Source: Tectiglobus sp965215755
GTDB lineage: Bacteria; Pseudomonadota; Alphaproteobacteria; Rhizobiales; Hyphomicrobiaceae
Length of the DNA stretch: 64,000 bases
Assembly (NCBI GenBank): GCA_965215755.1
Contig: OZ244119.1
Span: 310,001-374,000 of the forward strand
Direction of reading: 5' to 3'
Shown: piece by piece, positions 25,055 to 33,724 of the stretch
Layout of the letters: every line of letters begins with the position of its first letter
How positions within the stretch are numbered: position 1 is the stretch's first letter
The notes under the pieces: model-generated
Told to the model about the DNA's origin: nothing
Seen by the model: the letters and a program-made list of their open reading frames with translations, nothing else
Database searches by the model: none
Program-made: the position numbers and the translations under genes

Positions 25055-26683
25055 TCAGGGTTTGCCCCAGCCGCCGCCACCCGCCGTCTCCATCACCAAC
25101 GTATCACCAGCTTGCAAGTGGCCCGCGAGTGTCTTTGAACTGAGAGGCGTTTCGCTGCCATCCGGATGGCGGACAAAGAATCGGGCGGGGCGTCCGATTT
25201 GGCCACCAGCTGCTCCTTTTGCCGGATGCAGCGCACGTTCAAACAACAATGAGAATTGGACGTCGTCGATGAGTGCATGCACAGATCGACGTGCACCCAT
25301 CCCACCCCTTTGGTTGCCATTGCCACCTGAACCGTCAATCAGTTCATAGGTCTCGATGCGGATCGGTAGCGCTGCCTCGACGGCTTCGATCGGCAGGTTC
25401 ATGGTATTGCCCATATGCACACGATGGCCATCAAGGCCGGGTCCATCTGCAGATGCGCCCATGCCGCCACCGGTCGTTTCGAGATGGACAAAACGCCGAT
25501 CGCGCGTCGGATCAACGCCGCCAACGGCCCAGACGCCGGCACAGCCGTAGCTGGCGCCGATTGCAAGTTCAGGTGCTGCCGGCGCCAATGCTTCCAGCAG
25601 GAGATCAACCAGCCGGTTTGACATTTCCGTATTGCCTGCAACGACAGGGGCCGGATAGCGTGGGTTCACGAGTGTCCCCTCGGGTGCCGTGATCGTCAGC
25701 GGCCGATAGGCTCCTGAATTTGGCTGCACTTCGCCGCCGGCCAGCGCGAGGAGTAGGTAATTGCAGGCTGACGTGGTCACCGACAGTGGTGCATTCATCG
25801 GGCCGCGCGCCTGCGGCGCTGACCCGGTAAAGTCGCAATGGATCTCCTTGCCGGACTTTGTGATCGTCACCGCAATGCTCAGCGCGCCATCTCCGGTGTC
25901 CTCCTTATAGCCATCGCCATCAAGATGATGGGTCGCGCGGTATATGCCGTCAGGAAGGCCAGCGATGGTCGTTTCAATCAGTTGCTGGCTGTACGCCTGG
26001 GTGGCGGCCAGGATATCTGTCAACGTCGCAGCACCATAGCGACGTGCCAGACCTTCGACACGTTCAACGCCGCGACTGTTGCCGGAAATTTGTGCCTTGA
26101 AGTCGCCAATGCGATCTTGCGGCACGCGCACATTGGCGAACAGGACAGACCAAAGTTCATCGTCGACAACACCCGCTTTTACAATCTTGATGGGAGGCAG
26201 ACGCAGGCCTTCTTTGATGATCTCGTCTGTCACGGCCGAGCTGCCTGGCGCAATACCGCCAACGTCCGGCCAATGGACGCGGCTGGCCGCAAAACCGACC
26301 AGCGCGTCTTCGGCAAATATCCCGGTCAGCAAGGTCATATCGGGTAAGTGTGATCCACCCGAATAGGGATCGTTGCACAAAACCGCGTCACCAGGCGTCC
26401 AGCTCTTCGCCGGGTAACGCGCAAGAATGCCCTGAGCAGAATGAGGCATCGCGCCAAGATGCACCGGGATGTCATTGCCCTGCGCAACGACATTGCCTTC
26501 GGCGTCCAGCAACGCGCACGAAAGATCGGCTGATAGGCTGAGCAAAGGAGAGAACGAAGCGCGCATAATTGACGACTTCATTTCCTCACAAATTGCATAT
26601 AGGGCACTGCGCACCACTTCAAACGTCACTGGATCGTTGGATTGAATGCTGCCTTTGCGGTTTGTGTCGTTGCCGTTCGCCAT
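25055..26683 (-). CDS. hyuB: Hydantoinase/oxoprolinase subunit B
   Basis: A 542-residue HyuB-type subunit of ATP-dependent N-methylhydantoinase, 5-oxoprolinase or acetone/acetophenone carboxylase. Landmarks: DPVTFEVVRSALYAICEEM near the N-terminus, VLCNDPYSGGSHLPDM in the first third (metal-binding DPYxGGxH), and the C-terminal ELIDGSGGNGNQRGGMG. Its start codon overlaps the hyuA stop by one base (TAATG), a sign of translational coupling and equal production. Family sure; choice of substrate rests on the neighbours. Confidence 0.93.
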   Translation of the reverse strand: MANGNDTNRKGSIQSNDPVTFEVVRSALYAICEEMKSSIMRASFSPLLSLSADLSCALLDAEGNVVAQGNDIPVHLGAMPHSAQGILARYPAKSWTPGDAVLCNDPYSGGSHLPDMTLLTGIFAEDALVGFAASRVHWPDVGGIAPGSSAVTDEIIKEGLRLPPIKIVKAGVVDDELWSVLFANVRVPQDRIGDFKAQISGNSRGVERVEGLARRYGAATLTDILAATQAYSQQLIETTIAGLPDGIYRATHHLDGDGYKEDTGDGALSIAVTITKSGKEIHCDFTGSAPQARGPMNAPLSVTTSACNYLLLALAGGEVQPNSGAYRPLTITAPEGTLVNPRYPAPVVAGNTEMSNRLVDLLLEALAPAAPELAIGASYGCAGVWAVGGVDPTRDRRFVHLETTGGGMGASADGPGLDGHRVHMGNTMNLPIEAVEAALPIRIETYELIDGSGGNGNQRGGMGARRSVHALIDDVQFSLLFERALHPAKGAAGGQIGRPARFFVRHPDGSETPLSSKTLAGHLQAGDTLVMETAGGGGWGKP

Positions 26684-28764
26684 TATGCCTCGACCTCGAT
26701 CGTCAATGTACCCGTCTCGCCGACGGTTACGGATTGTCCCGCAAGGACGCGAATGGTGGCGCCAAAGTCCTCGATGATGAGCGGCCCGTTCAAAACGGTT
26801 CCTGGTGTCAACGCACTTCGCACGAAAGCATCCATGTTGACCTGCTGATCAGCAGCCAACCAAACATCGCGACTGCGCTGCGTCGCTGTTTGATTGGCAG
26901 GTCCTTGGTCGAGGCGGGCGTTGGACCAAACTGGAGCCCGGGCGACCAATCGTAGATTGACGACCTGGACGTTGTGCGCCGGCAGATCAAAGTCATAAAT
27001 CTCTTCATGCTTCTCGCGAAAGCGCCGTTCCAAAGACGCTGGATCGCTGTCTGCCATCGCGGCGACATTGATGTTGAGCTCGAATAACTGCCCTTCAAAG
27101 CGCAGATCGATGCTTCGCTCAAGAACGAGCTCAGTATCGCTTGCGACGTCTTCTGCCTGCATCAACTCCATGGCTTTGTTTTCGAGATCGCCAAATCCTT
27201 CGCTGAGTTTGTCGGTGTCGACCTCGGTCACACGGCTTAAGTGGGTTTGGACGAGGTCGTGACGGCGCTCGCCAAGGATTGTTCCGATGGCGCTGAAAAG
27301 GCCCGGATAGACGGGCACGATAACTTTCGGGATCCCAACTTCGCGAGCAATCTCTGCGGCGTGCAGCGGACCTGCGCCACCAAACGCTACAAGGGCAAAG
27401 TCCCTAGGATCGAGACCGCGGCGCAACGTTGCGAGGCGAACCATCTCCGCCATATTGGCGTTCGCCAGCTTAAGAATTCCGAGTGCCGCTTCCGTAACCG
27501 ACCATCCCATGGGTTCTGCAAGATGCTGACCTATGGCCAATTCGGCACGGTCAGGGAAGATCCCGACATCCTCATTGCCGAAGCCGTCAGTTGCGATATG
27601 ACCAAGTACAACGTGCGCGTCCGTAACCGTCGGTCTCTCGCCGCCTTTTCCATAGGCGGCCGGACCTGGCACCGCGCCAGAACTTTCCGGTCCAACCTTG
27701 ATGATGCCAGCACGGTCCACACGGGCCAGTGAGCCGCCACCGGCACCGATCTCGATGATGTCGATCACCGGGCTCATGATCGGGTAACCACCGACATCTC
27801 GACCATCGACAAACCGATCGGCGTAGAACTCGGTGCTAAGCCGCGGGTGGCCGTCTAGTACGACTCCTGCTTTTGCTGTCGTACCACCCATGTCAAAAGC
27901 GATCAGGTTATCGTAGCCTTCGGCTCGCCCTAAAGCCGCTGTGGCAATGACACCGGCCGCCGGTCCGGACTCAATGAGATGGACGGGGTAGCGCTTTGCA
28001 TTTGTCGATGACGTGAGGCCGCCATTGGACTTCGTGATGGCAAGGCTGTCGATGCCGCGGTGGCTCAGTTGTTCTTCGAGTGATTCAACGTAGCGGGCGA
28101 CGGCCGGACCAATGTATGCATTGACCGCGGTGGTACTGGTGCGCTCGAATTCTCGGAACTCGCGATTGACATCACTCGAAATGGTGACGTAGGCGCCCGG
28201 CAGTTCCTTCTGAATCTCGTCTGCCAGTTGGCGTTCATGGCGATCATTCGCGTATGCATGCAGTAGACTAATCGCAACTGAGTCGGCATTGGAACGGCGG
28301 ACGGCTTCAATCAGACGATCGACCTCGCCATCTGACAAGGCAGTTTGAACCGTGCCATCAAACAACATCCGTTCGTCTGCTTCGAAGCGCAAGTCACGGC
28401 TCGCCAGTGGCTCGGAGACAACCGGCTTGAGGTCGTAGAGACGGGGGCGTGCCTGCCGGCGCAGGGCAAGCACATCGCGAAAGCCTTTGGTTGTGATGAG
28501 CGCGAGCCGTGCCCCACGCTTTTCAATCAACGTGTTTGTGCCCACCGTTGTGCCATGGAAGACGGCGGCGGCTCGCTCACCGGTTCGCTCAACGAAACGA
28601 TCAACGCCTGTAATGGCACCATCAGCAGGATTGGAAGGCGTAGACGGGACCTTGAACACTGCCGTAATACTGCCGTTGGTCCGGTCGATTGCCAAGATGT
28701 CGGTAAATGTCCCGCCGACATCAATGCCGAGGACAACGTCGCCGTATTTGTCTGATCGTGTCAT
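26683..28764 (-). CDS. hyuA: Hydantoinase/oxoprolinase subunit A
   Basis: About 693 residues, the usual length for the free HyuA subunit. It has the actin-like ATPase phosphate motifs: LGIDVGGTFTDILAID at the N-terminus, AFDMGGTTAKAGVV in the middle and GAGGGSLARVD after it. It drives ATP-dependent ring opening of a hydantoin, 5-oxoproline or a carboxylation, together with HyuB. The start is uncertain: an ATG at 28764 (MTRSDKYGD) or a GTG at 28785, only 12 bp after the rpiR stop; neither has a strong ribosome site. Operon position is between rpiR and hyuB. Confidence 0.93.
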   Translation of the reverse strand: MTRSDKYGDVVLGIDVGGTFTDILAIDRTNGSITAVFKVPSTPSNPADGAITGVDRFVERTGERAAAVFHGTTVGTNTLIEKRGARLALITTKGFRDVLALRRQARPRLYDLKPVVSEPLASRDLRFEADERMLFDGTVQTALSDGEVDRLIEAVRRSNADSVAISLLHAYANDRHERQLADEIQKELPGAYVTISSDVNREFREFERTSTTAVNAYIGPAVARYVESLEEQLSHRGIDSLAITKSNGGLTSSTNAKRYPVHLIESGPAAGVIATAALGRAEGYDNLIAFDMGGTTAKAGVVLDGHPRLSTEFYADRFVDGRDVGGYPIMSPVIDIIEIGAGGGSLARVDRAGIIKVGPESSGAVPGPAAYGKGGERPTVTDAHVVLGHIATDGFGNEDVGIFPDRAELAIGQHLAEPMGWSVTEAALGILKLANANMAEMVRLATLRRGLDPRDFALVAFGGAGPLHAAEIAREVGIPKVIVPVYPGLFSAIGTILGERRHDLVQTHLSRVTEVDTDKLSEGFGDLENKAMELMQAEDVASDTELVLERSIDLRFEGQLFELNINVAAMADSDPASLERRFREKHEEIYDFDLPAHNVQVVNLRLVARAPVWSNARLDQGPANQTATQRSRDVWLAADQQVNMDAFVRSALTPGTVLNGPLIIEDFGATIRVLAGQSVTVGETGTLTIEVEA

Positions 28765-28797
28765 GCGGAATGAACGCTCTTTCACCTAACGCGCGAT

Positions 28798-29703
28798 CTA
28801 AACACGGTCGTCTGGCCAGTAGATGCCAGCCGCTCGTCTTTCTTCATCAAAGGATTCAATATTTGCGACGGCGTCGTTTCCAGTCTCTGAAACAATGAAT
28901 GCGAGCAGACTTTCCAGCAAGGCCACCATCGCCAGTGTTGACGGAAAGAACTGCGGCGTCGTGGTTGGGACCAAGAGCAATAAGTCTGCGTCCGCCGCAA
29001 TGGGTGACGATCTGCTATCGGTCATGGCGATCAGTTTGACGCCGCGGGCCTTGGCCGTAAGCGCGGTCTCGACGGCCTCTCTTCGGTATGGGTAATAGGT
29101 CGCTGCAAACAAGACATCCTTGGGCCCAAGGCGGGCAACATCATCAAGAGGCGTACTGGCCGGTTGTGGCGTGAAGGACAGGTTGGGCAGCGCCATACGA
29201 CCAACGTAATAGAAGCCCTGCATGGCAGAGTAACATCCGCCCATGCCGAGTACGCAGGCGTTGCGCGCTTTAATGATCAGGCGCGCTGCCTCTCTGAGGT
29301 CAGCGATGGACATGTGAGCAAACAGTGTCTCGACATTCGTAACAGACGACTCGGAGAGTTGCTGGAAAAGGTCATTGTGGCGTCCGGAGCGTGACGCTTT
29401 TTGCAAGGATCTCGCGCGATCCGGGATGCTGTCACCGCCACGCTTCAAGGCTTCACGAAATGGATGACGAAGCTCCTCATAACCGTCGAAGCCGATCGCC
29501 TTTGCGACCCGCACCAGCGTGTTGGGTGGCACGCTCGCGGCAAGAGCGATCTGGCGCATCGAACTCACGCCAATCTCGTTCGGGTTGTCCATCAGGTAAC
29601 GCGCGGCTTGGCGCACACGCGGCGACATCGCGCCATAGCTCGCTTGCAGGCGATCAATGATGCTGTTTGGCTGACTGTTCTCGGCGCTAACAGAGTTTTG
29701 CAT
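28798..29703 (-). CDS. MurR/RpiR-family transcriptional regulator
   Basis: A 301-residue regulator with an N-terminal HTH_6 domain (about 15-90; MSPRVRQAARYLMDN, then SVPPNTLVRVAKAIGFDGYEEL) and a C-terminal SIS sugar-phosphate-binding-like domain (about 125-265; VLGMGGCYSAMQGFYY, then LFAATYYPYRREAVET). It is the first gene of the minus-strand operon with hyuA-hyuB-aminotransferase and is divergent from the FAD/GcvT gene. A perfect inverted repeat lies in the 118-bp gap. It likely controls both directions; the effector could be the hydantoin, an amino acid or phosphorylated product. Confidence 0.95.
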   Translation of the reverse strand: MQNSVSAENSQPNSIIDRLQASYGAMSPRVRQAARYLMDNPNEIGVSSMRQIALAASVPPNTLVRVAKAIGFDGYEELRHPFREALKRGGDSIPDRARSLQKASRSGRHNDLFQQLSESSVTNVETLFAHMSIADLREAARLIIKARNACVLGMGGCYSAMQGFYYVGRMALPNLSFTPQPASTPLDDVARLGPKDVLFAATYYPYRREAVETALTAKARGVKLIAMTDSRSSPIAADADLLLLVPTTTPQFFPSTLAMVALLESLLAFIVSETGNDAVANIESFDEERRAAGIYWPDDRV

Positions 29704-29726
29704 GGCCTTGGTTCGTCTGCGTAACG

Positions 29727-29748
29727 ATATGGATCACATGTTCCATAT
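29727..29748. promoter_or_regulatory. Inverted repeat ATATGGA-N8-TCCATAT, candidate RpiR operator
   Basis: A perfect 7-bp inverted repeat with an 8-base centre in the gap between rpiR and the FAD/GcvT gene. Its right arm touches a TTGACT -35-like element at 29748, so a bound protein would sit on or beside RNA polymerase. The AT-rich arms and spacing look like a dimer site. Confidence 0.6.
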
Positions 29749-29776
29749 TGACTGATAATTAGTTCATATGTACCAA
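29748..29776 (+). promoter_or_regulatory. Possible sigma70-type promoter for the FAD/GcvT gene
   Basis: TTGACT, a 17-base spacer, then TACCAA, ending 45 bp before the ATG at 29822. The -35 matches well and the -10 poorly. Its overlap with the inverted repeat makes it more credible than sequence alone. Confidence 0.4.
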
Positions 29777-29821
29777 TAACCACATCAGTGCAAGAGGAAA
29801 CTGTTCGAGCGAGTCCGTTAG

Positions 29822-32275
29822 ATGCAGGCAGCACTTCCCCGTCACGCGGAGATCGTCGTCATTGGCGGTGGCATTATCGGCTGCTCGACAGCCTATCATC
29901 TCGCCAAGTACGGAAAGCGCGATGTCGTCCTGCTGGAGCGCTCGAAATTCGGCAGTGGCACGACTTGGCATTCAGCAGCGATGGTGCGTCAGCTGCGCTC
30001 GACCAACAGCTTGACTCAATTGGTTCGCTATAGCGCAGAACTGTACCAATCACTGGAAGCCGAGACGGGCCAATCGACCGGTTGGATGTCTTGCGGCAGC
30101 CTCAGCATCGCGACCAATCCAGATCGCCTTATGCACATCCGTCGTCAGGCGTCGCTGGCACGTGCATTCGAGATCGAAGCCCACGAAGTTGATCGCGCCA
30201 CCGTGCAAAAGTTTTGGCCGATCGCTGAAACAAGCGATGTCATTGCCGGCGTTCACTCACCAAGCGACGGGCGGGTTAGCCCGATGGATACTCTCGCGGC
30301 CTTGATCAAGGGCGCACGGATGCATGGCGCAAAGCTGTTTGAGGACACAGCCGTGCTGGGTTTTGAGATGACCAACGGCCGCGTGAGTGCGCTTCGGACA
30401 ACGGCAGGTACGATGACATGTGAGAAGGTCGTTCTCTGCGCCGGCCTATGGTCGCATGATCTGGCGAGGCGCGTCGGTGTTGCAGCACCGCTCCACGCCT
30501 GCGAGCACTACGCCCTGATTACCAAGCCGTTCGATGGCATCTATAACGCAATGCCGATCCTCGGTGATCACGACAACCACATGTACATCCGCGACGAGGC
30601 CGGCGGCCTCATGGTCGGTTGCTTCGAACCAAACGCCGCGCCGGTCTCACTGAGCCAGCTCCCGGCAGATTTCTCATTCGATTTGCTCGACGAGAATTGG
30701 GAACGCTTTGAGCCCATCATGGAGGGTGCCTTGCGCCGAATTCCGGCATTGGAAACGGCAGAGGTTCGAATGTTGCTCAACGGTCCAGAGAGTTTCACTC
30801 TCGACAATAGCTTCCTATTGGGGGAGGCGCCGGAGCTGCCGGACTTCTATCTGTGCTGCGGGATGAACTCGGTCGGTATGGCGAGCGGTGGCGGTGCGGG
30901 ACGGGCACTTGCCGAGTGGATCATCGAAGGAGTGCCATCGCTTGATCTGACAAGTGTGGATGTGCGCCGCTTCGCTGGCATGCGCAATAACCTTCGGCTT
31001 CTGGCCGAAAGGGCGGCAGAAAACCTTTCAGCGCACTATGACATCGGTTACCCCGGCCGCACTTTTGCCTCCGGGCGCAACCTCCGCCTGACGCCGCTCC
31101 ATCGCGAACTGGAAGCGCACGGGGCGCACTTCGTCGAGCGCTCCGGCTGGGAACGCGCCGCTTGGTTTCGACCGAAGGGTAAGGATGTCCAACCCGAGCT
31201 GACGTTTGACCGACCAGCCTGGTTTGCGCAGGTCGCACATGAACACCGTGCGGTGCGCGAAGGCGTTGGTGTGATCGACCAGTCGACATTGGGCAAACTG
31301 CTGGTCCAGGGGCGCGATGCTGAGGCGTTTCTTCAGCGCGTTTGCGCCAACAACGTTGCATTGCCTGTCGGACATTTGACGTATTCACCAATCCTCAATC
31401 AACGCGGCGGCTACGAAAGTGATGTTGTGGTGATGCGATTGAGTGATGACGAGTTCCAATTGACGACGGGCACAGCTCAGCCAAGGCGAGATCAGCATTT
31501 GCTGAAGTCGTCCATTTTGCCGTCAGAGTTTGTCACAATCACTGATGTGACCAGTGCGTGGGGCGTTCTGAGTATTGCCGGGCCGCGATCACGCGAGTTG
31601 CTGCAAAAGCTAAGCCCGGAGGATTGGGGCGCCAACGCCTTTCCTTTTAAGTCCCATCGCGAGGTTGAGATCTGCGGAACTGTCGCGCGTGCGGCTCGGT
31701 TGTCTTACACCGGAGAATTGGGCTGGGAGATCTACGTCCCAGCCGAAGCTGCACTTCCGCTTTTTCGAGCGGTCTTAGCTGAAGGCGAGAGTTTCGGCGT
31801 CACCAACGTCGGCGCGTTCGCACTTGAATCGCTCCGAGTGGAGAAAGGGTTCTGTTCGTGGGGCCATGATATCGGACCAGATGAGACACCACTGATCGCC
31901 GGCATGAGCTTTGCGACAAAACTGAAGTCGGACATCGCGTTCGTGGGTCGTGACGCGCTGCTGCAACAGCAATCAGAAGGACTAAAGCGTCGCCGCGTCA
32001 ATCTGATCATGACGAATCCAGAGCCACTTCTTCTTGGGACAGAACCAATTGTCGTTGATGGAAATTATGTCGGCCAGGTCATGTCAGCATCCTATGGGCA
32101 CTCTGTTGGTGCCTCAGTCGGCATTGGGTTTGTCCGGCTTGCTGGCAGTGAACTTCAGGATGCACTTGCCAATTCACGCTGGGAGGTTGAAATTGCATTG
32201 CAACGACATGCGGTCAAAGCATCTCTCAAGAGCGTTTATGACCCTGATGGACGTCGCGCCCGCGAAGTGACATGA
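29822..32275 (+). CDS. FAD-dependent oxidoreductase / GcvT-domain protein (sarcosine/dimethylglycine dehydrogenase type)
   Basis: An 817-residue two-part enzyme. Residues 10-390 form the D-amino-acid-oxidase-like FAD domain: GGGIIGCSTAYH starts near 15, and TTWHSAA places a His at 50 where related enzymes bind FAD covalently. After a linker (FAO_M-like, 395-450) follow the folate-binding aminomethyltransferase-like domains (about 455-720 GCV_T, 730-810 GCV_T_C). This is the arrangement of dimethylglycine and sarcosine dehydrogenases, which demethylate N-methyl amino acids and pass the one-carbon unit to tetrahydrofolate. It is divergent from the rpiR-hyuAB operon and is followed by the DUF1445 gene. 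Exact N-methyl substrate unknown. Confidence 0.92.
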   Translation: MQAALPRHAEIVVIGGGIIGCSTAYHLAKYGKRDVVLLERSKFGSGTTWHSAAMVRQLRSTNSLTQLVRYSAELYQSLEAETGQSTGWMSCGSLSIATNPDRLMHIRRQASLARAFEIEAHEVDRATVQKFWPIAETSDVIAGVHSPSDGRVSPMDTLAALIKGARMHGAKLFEDTAVLGFEMTNGRVSALRTTAGTMTCEKVVLCAGLWSHDLARRVGVAAPLHACEHYALITKPFDGIYNAMPILGDHDNHMYIRDEAGGLMVGCFEPNAAPVSLSQLPADFSFDLLDENWERFEPIMEGALRRIPALETAEVRMLLNGPESFTLDNSFLLGEAPELPDFYLCCGMNSVGMASGGGAGRALAEWIIEGVPSLDLTSVDVRRFAGMRNNLRLLAERAAENLSAHYDIGYPGRTFASGRNLRLTPLHRELEAHGAHFVERSGWERAAWFRPKGKDVQPELTFDRPAWFAQVAHEHRAVREGVGVIDQSTLGKLLVQGRDAEAFLQRVCANNVALPVGHLTYSPILNQRGGYESDVVVMRLSDDEFQLTTGTAQPRRDQHLLKSSILPSEFVTITDVTSAWGVLSIAGPRSRELLQKLSPEDWGANAFPFKSHREVEICGTVARAARLSYTGELGWEIYVPAEAALPLFRAVLAEGESFGVTNVGAFALESLRVEKGFCSWGHDIGPDETPLIAGMSFATKLKSDIAFVGRDALLQQQSEGLKRRRVNLIMTNPEPLLLGTEPIVVDGNYVGQVMSASYGHSVGASVGIGFVRLAGSELQDALANSRWEVEIALQRHAVKASLKSVYDPDGRRAREVT

Positions 32276-32382
32276 AATAGTTAAACGCAATCGCCAAGCA
32301 GGCGAAGTGAGTAGCACGTTTGCTAGGAGCAGCTGCAGACTCTGACAATGGCACCAAAGTTGATTGTGAGAATGGGACTTCT

Positions 32383-33252
32383 ATGATGACAACTACCGAC
32401 AATCGCAATGCTCTAGTCTTTCATCCCGACCCATCATCCGTCGCTACAGGCCACGCCGCGCGCATTCAGTACCGGACCAGTGAGGTGGCACCATTCACCC
32501 AGACCACGGGCGTTGCAGCTGGTTACGTTCAGGGCAGCCCGGTGATCATTCCGGGAGAACTCGCGCTCGACTTTCTCACGATGTGTCAACGCAATCCGAA
32601 ACCCTGCCCGCTGATCGCAGTCTCCAATAAAGGGGATCCATCACTGCCGACACTGGGCATGGACATCGATGTGCGCACAGACATCGGCGGTTATCGTATT
32701 TGGCGCAGGGGTGAATTGGTCGACGAAGTGACGGACATTCGCGATCTTTGGCGAGACGATTTTGTCACCTTTGTCATAGGCTGCTCATATTCTTTCGAAG
32801 ATGCTCTCATTCGTGATGGCCTTGAGCTGCGTCACCATACGGAAAACGTTTGTGTCCCGATGTATCAGACCAATATTCCGCTGGTTTCGTCTGGACCGTT
32901 CTCTGGCAATGTTTGCGTTTCGATGCGGCCTTTTCGAGCACGCGACGCTATCAGAGCCATAGAAATCACAAGCCGCTTTCCGCTAACTCACGGGACGCCC
33001 ATCCATATTGGCGATCCAGCAGAGATCGGGATTGATGATCTTGATCAGCCTCTCGTTGGTGATCCTGTCACTGTGCGACCGGGTGAGCTACCTGTTTTCT
33101 GGGGATGCGGAATCACACCGCAGTACTCTTTGCTCTCCGCAAAGCCTGATATTGCGATCACGCACAAACCAGGCTGCCTCCTGATCTCAGATGTCCTGTC
33201 AACATCTGATGCCATGGATCTCCCGGCCGTCCCCAGTTCGAATATTCACTAG
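32383..33252 (+). CDS. DUF1445 / D-glutamate cyclase-like putative hydro-lyase
   Basis: A 289-residue protein of the DUF1445 (UPF0317, YcsI-type) family. Landmarks: NPKPCPLIAVSNKGDPSLP, DIDVRTDIGGYRIWRRGEL, TDIRDLWRDDFVTFVIGCSYSFEDAL, and the C-terminal FWGCGITPQYSL. The eukaryotic homologue (C14orf159/DGLUCY) converts D-glutamate to 5-oxo-D-proline; bacterial members are mostly uncharacterised. I take the ATG at 32383; a TTG at 32320 would add 21 poor residues. It lies 107 bp downstream of the FAD/GcvT gene and may be co-transcribed. It supports an alternative reading of the cluster around 5-oxoproline. Confidence 0.9.
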   Translation: MMTTTDNRNALVFHPDPSSVATGHAARIQYRTSEVAPFTQTTGVAAGYVQGSPVIIPGELALDFLTMCQRNPKPCPLIAVSNKGDPSLPTLGMDIDVRTDIGGYRIWRRGELVDEVTDIRDLWRDDFVTFVIGCSYSFEDALIRDGLELRHHTENVCVPMYQTNIPLVSSGPFSGNVCVSMRPFRARDAIRAIEITSRFPLTHGTPIHIGDPAEIGIDDLDQPLVGDPVTVRPGELPVFWGCGITPQYSLLSAKPDIAITHKPGCLLISDVLSTSDAMDLPAVPSSNIH

Positions 33253-33724
33253 CGCTCGTGTTTGCGAGGCGGTTGAGGCGAACGGCCTGAAACGCGCGAT
33301 CAACAGATCCTGTATGTCGGCTATGTGGACTTTTCACCATTGGCTGCAATCCGAACATCAGAGCGCTGGTGTGATCGGGAACACAGCTCCGAGTTGAACC
33401 TATAATGTCTGCTCCGGGATAATCAGCGGCCGTACTCGGCGAAACTCAACAATACCTGACAATGGTCGTCCTTGCATCTTCCAAGCTAGGCCGAAGTGAA
33501 ACGATCAACGTCCGCTATACGATCAACTTCGAGTGTTGGGATAAACTTGCATAGCGGAGTGTCATAAACTGAGGTCGGAGTGACCCGAGGTTAGGCGCAC
33601 CGTTGGATAAACGTGCCTTCAACCAAGCTGCAGAAGTCTTGTGGGAAAGTCATTGAGTCGGTGTTTCGACAAATGAATCGATTTAACACTACAAGTTAGT
33701 AATCCCTTAGAGGTCAACAAAGCA
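33253..33724. other. 472-bp non-coding stretch before an accessory gene
   Basis: No supportable gene on either strand. Rather AT-rich near its right end. It contains one copy (33683-33697) of a 15-base direct repeat whose second copy is inside the next gene. No terminator, tRNA or transposase remnant was recognised. Confidence 0.5.
33683..33697 (+). repeat. Direct repeat TTAACACTACAAGTT, copy 1
   Basis: Identical 15-mer at 34050-34064, 367 bases downstream. Copy 1 is 28 bp upstream of the gene start, copy 2 lies in coding sequence. A chance match of this length within about 500 bp is very unlikely. Confidence 0.65.
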
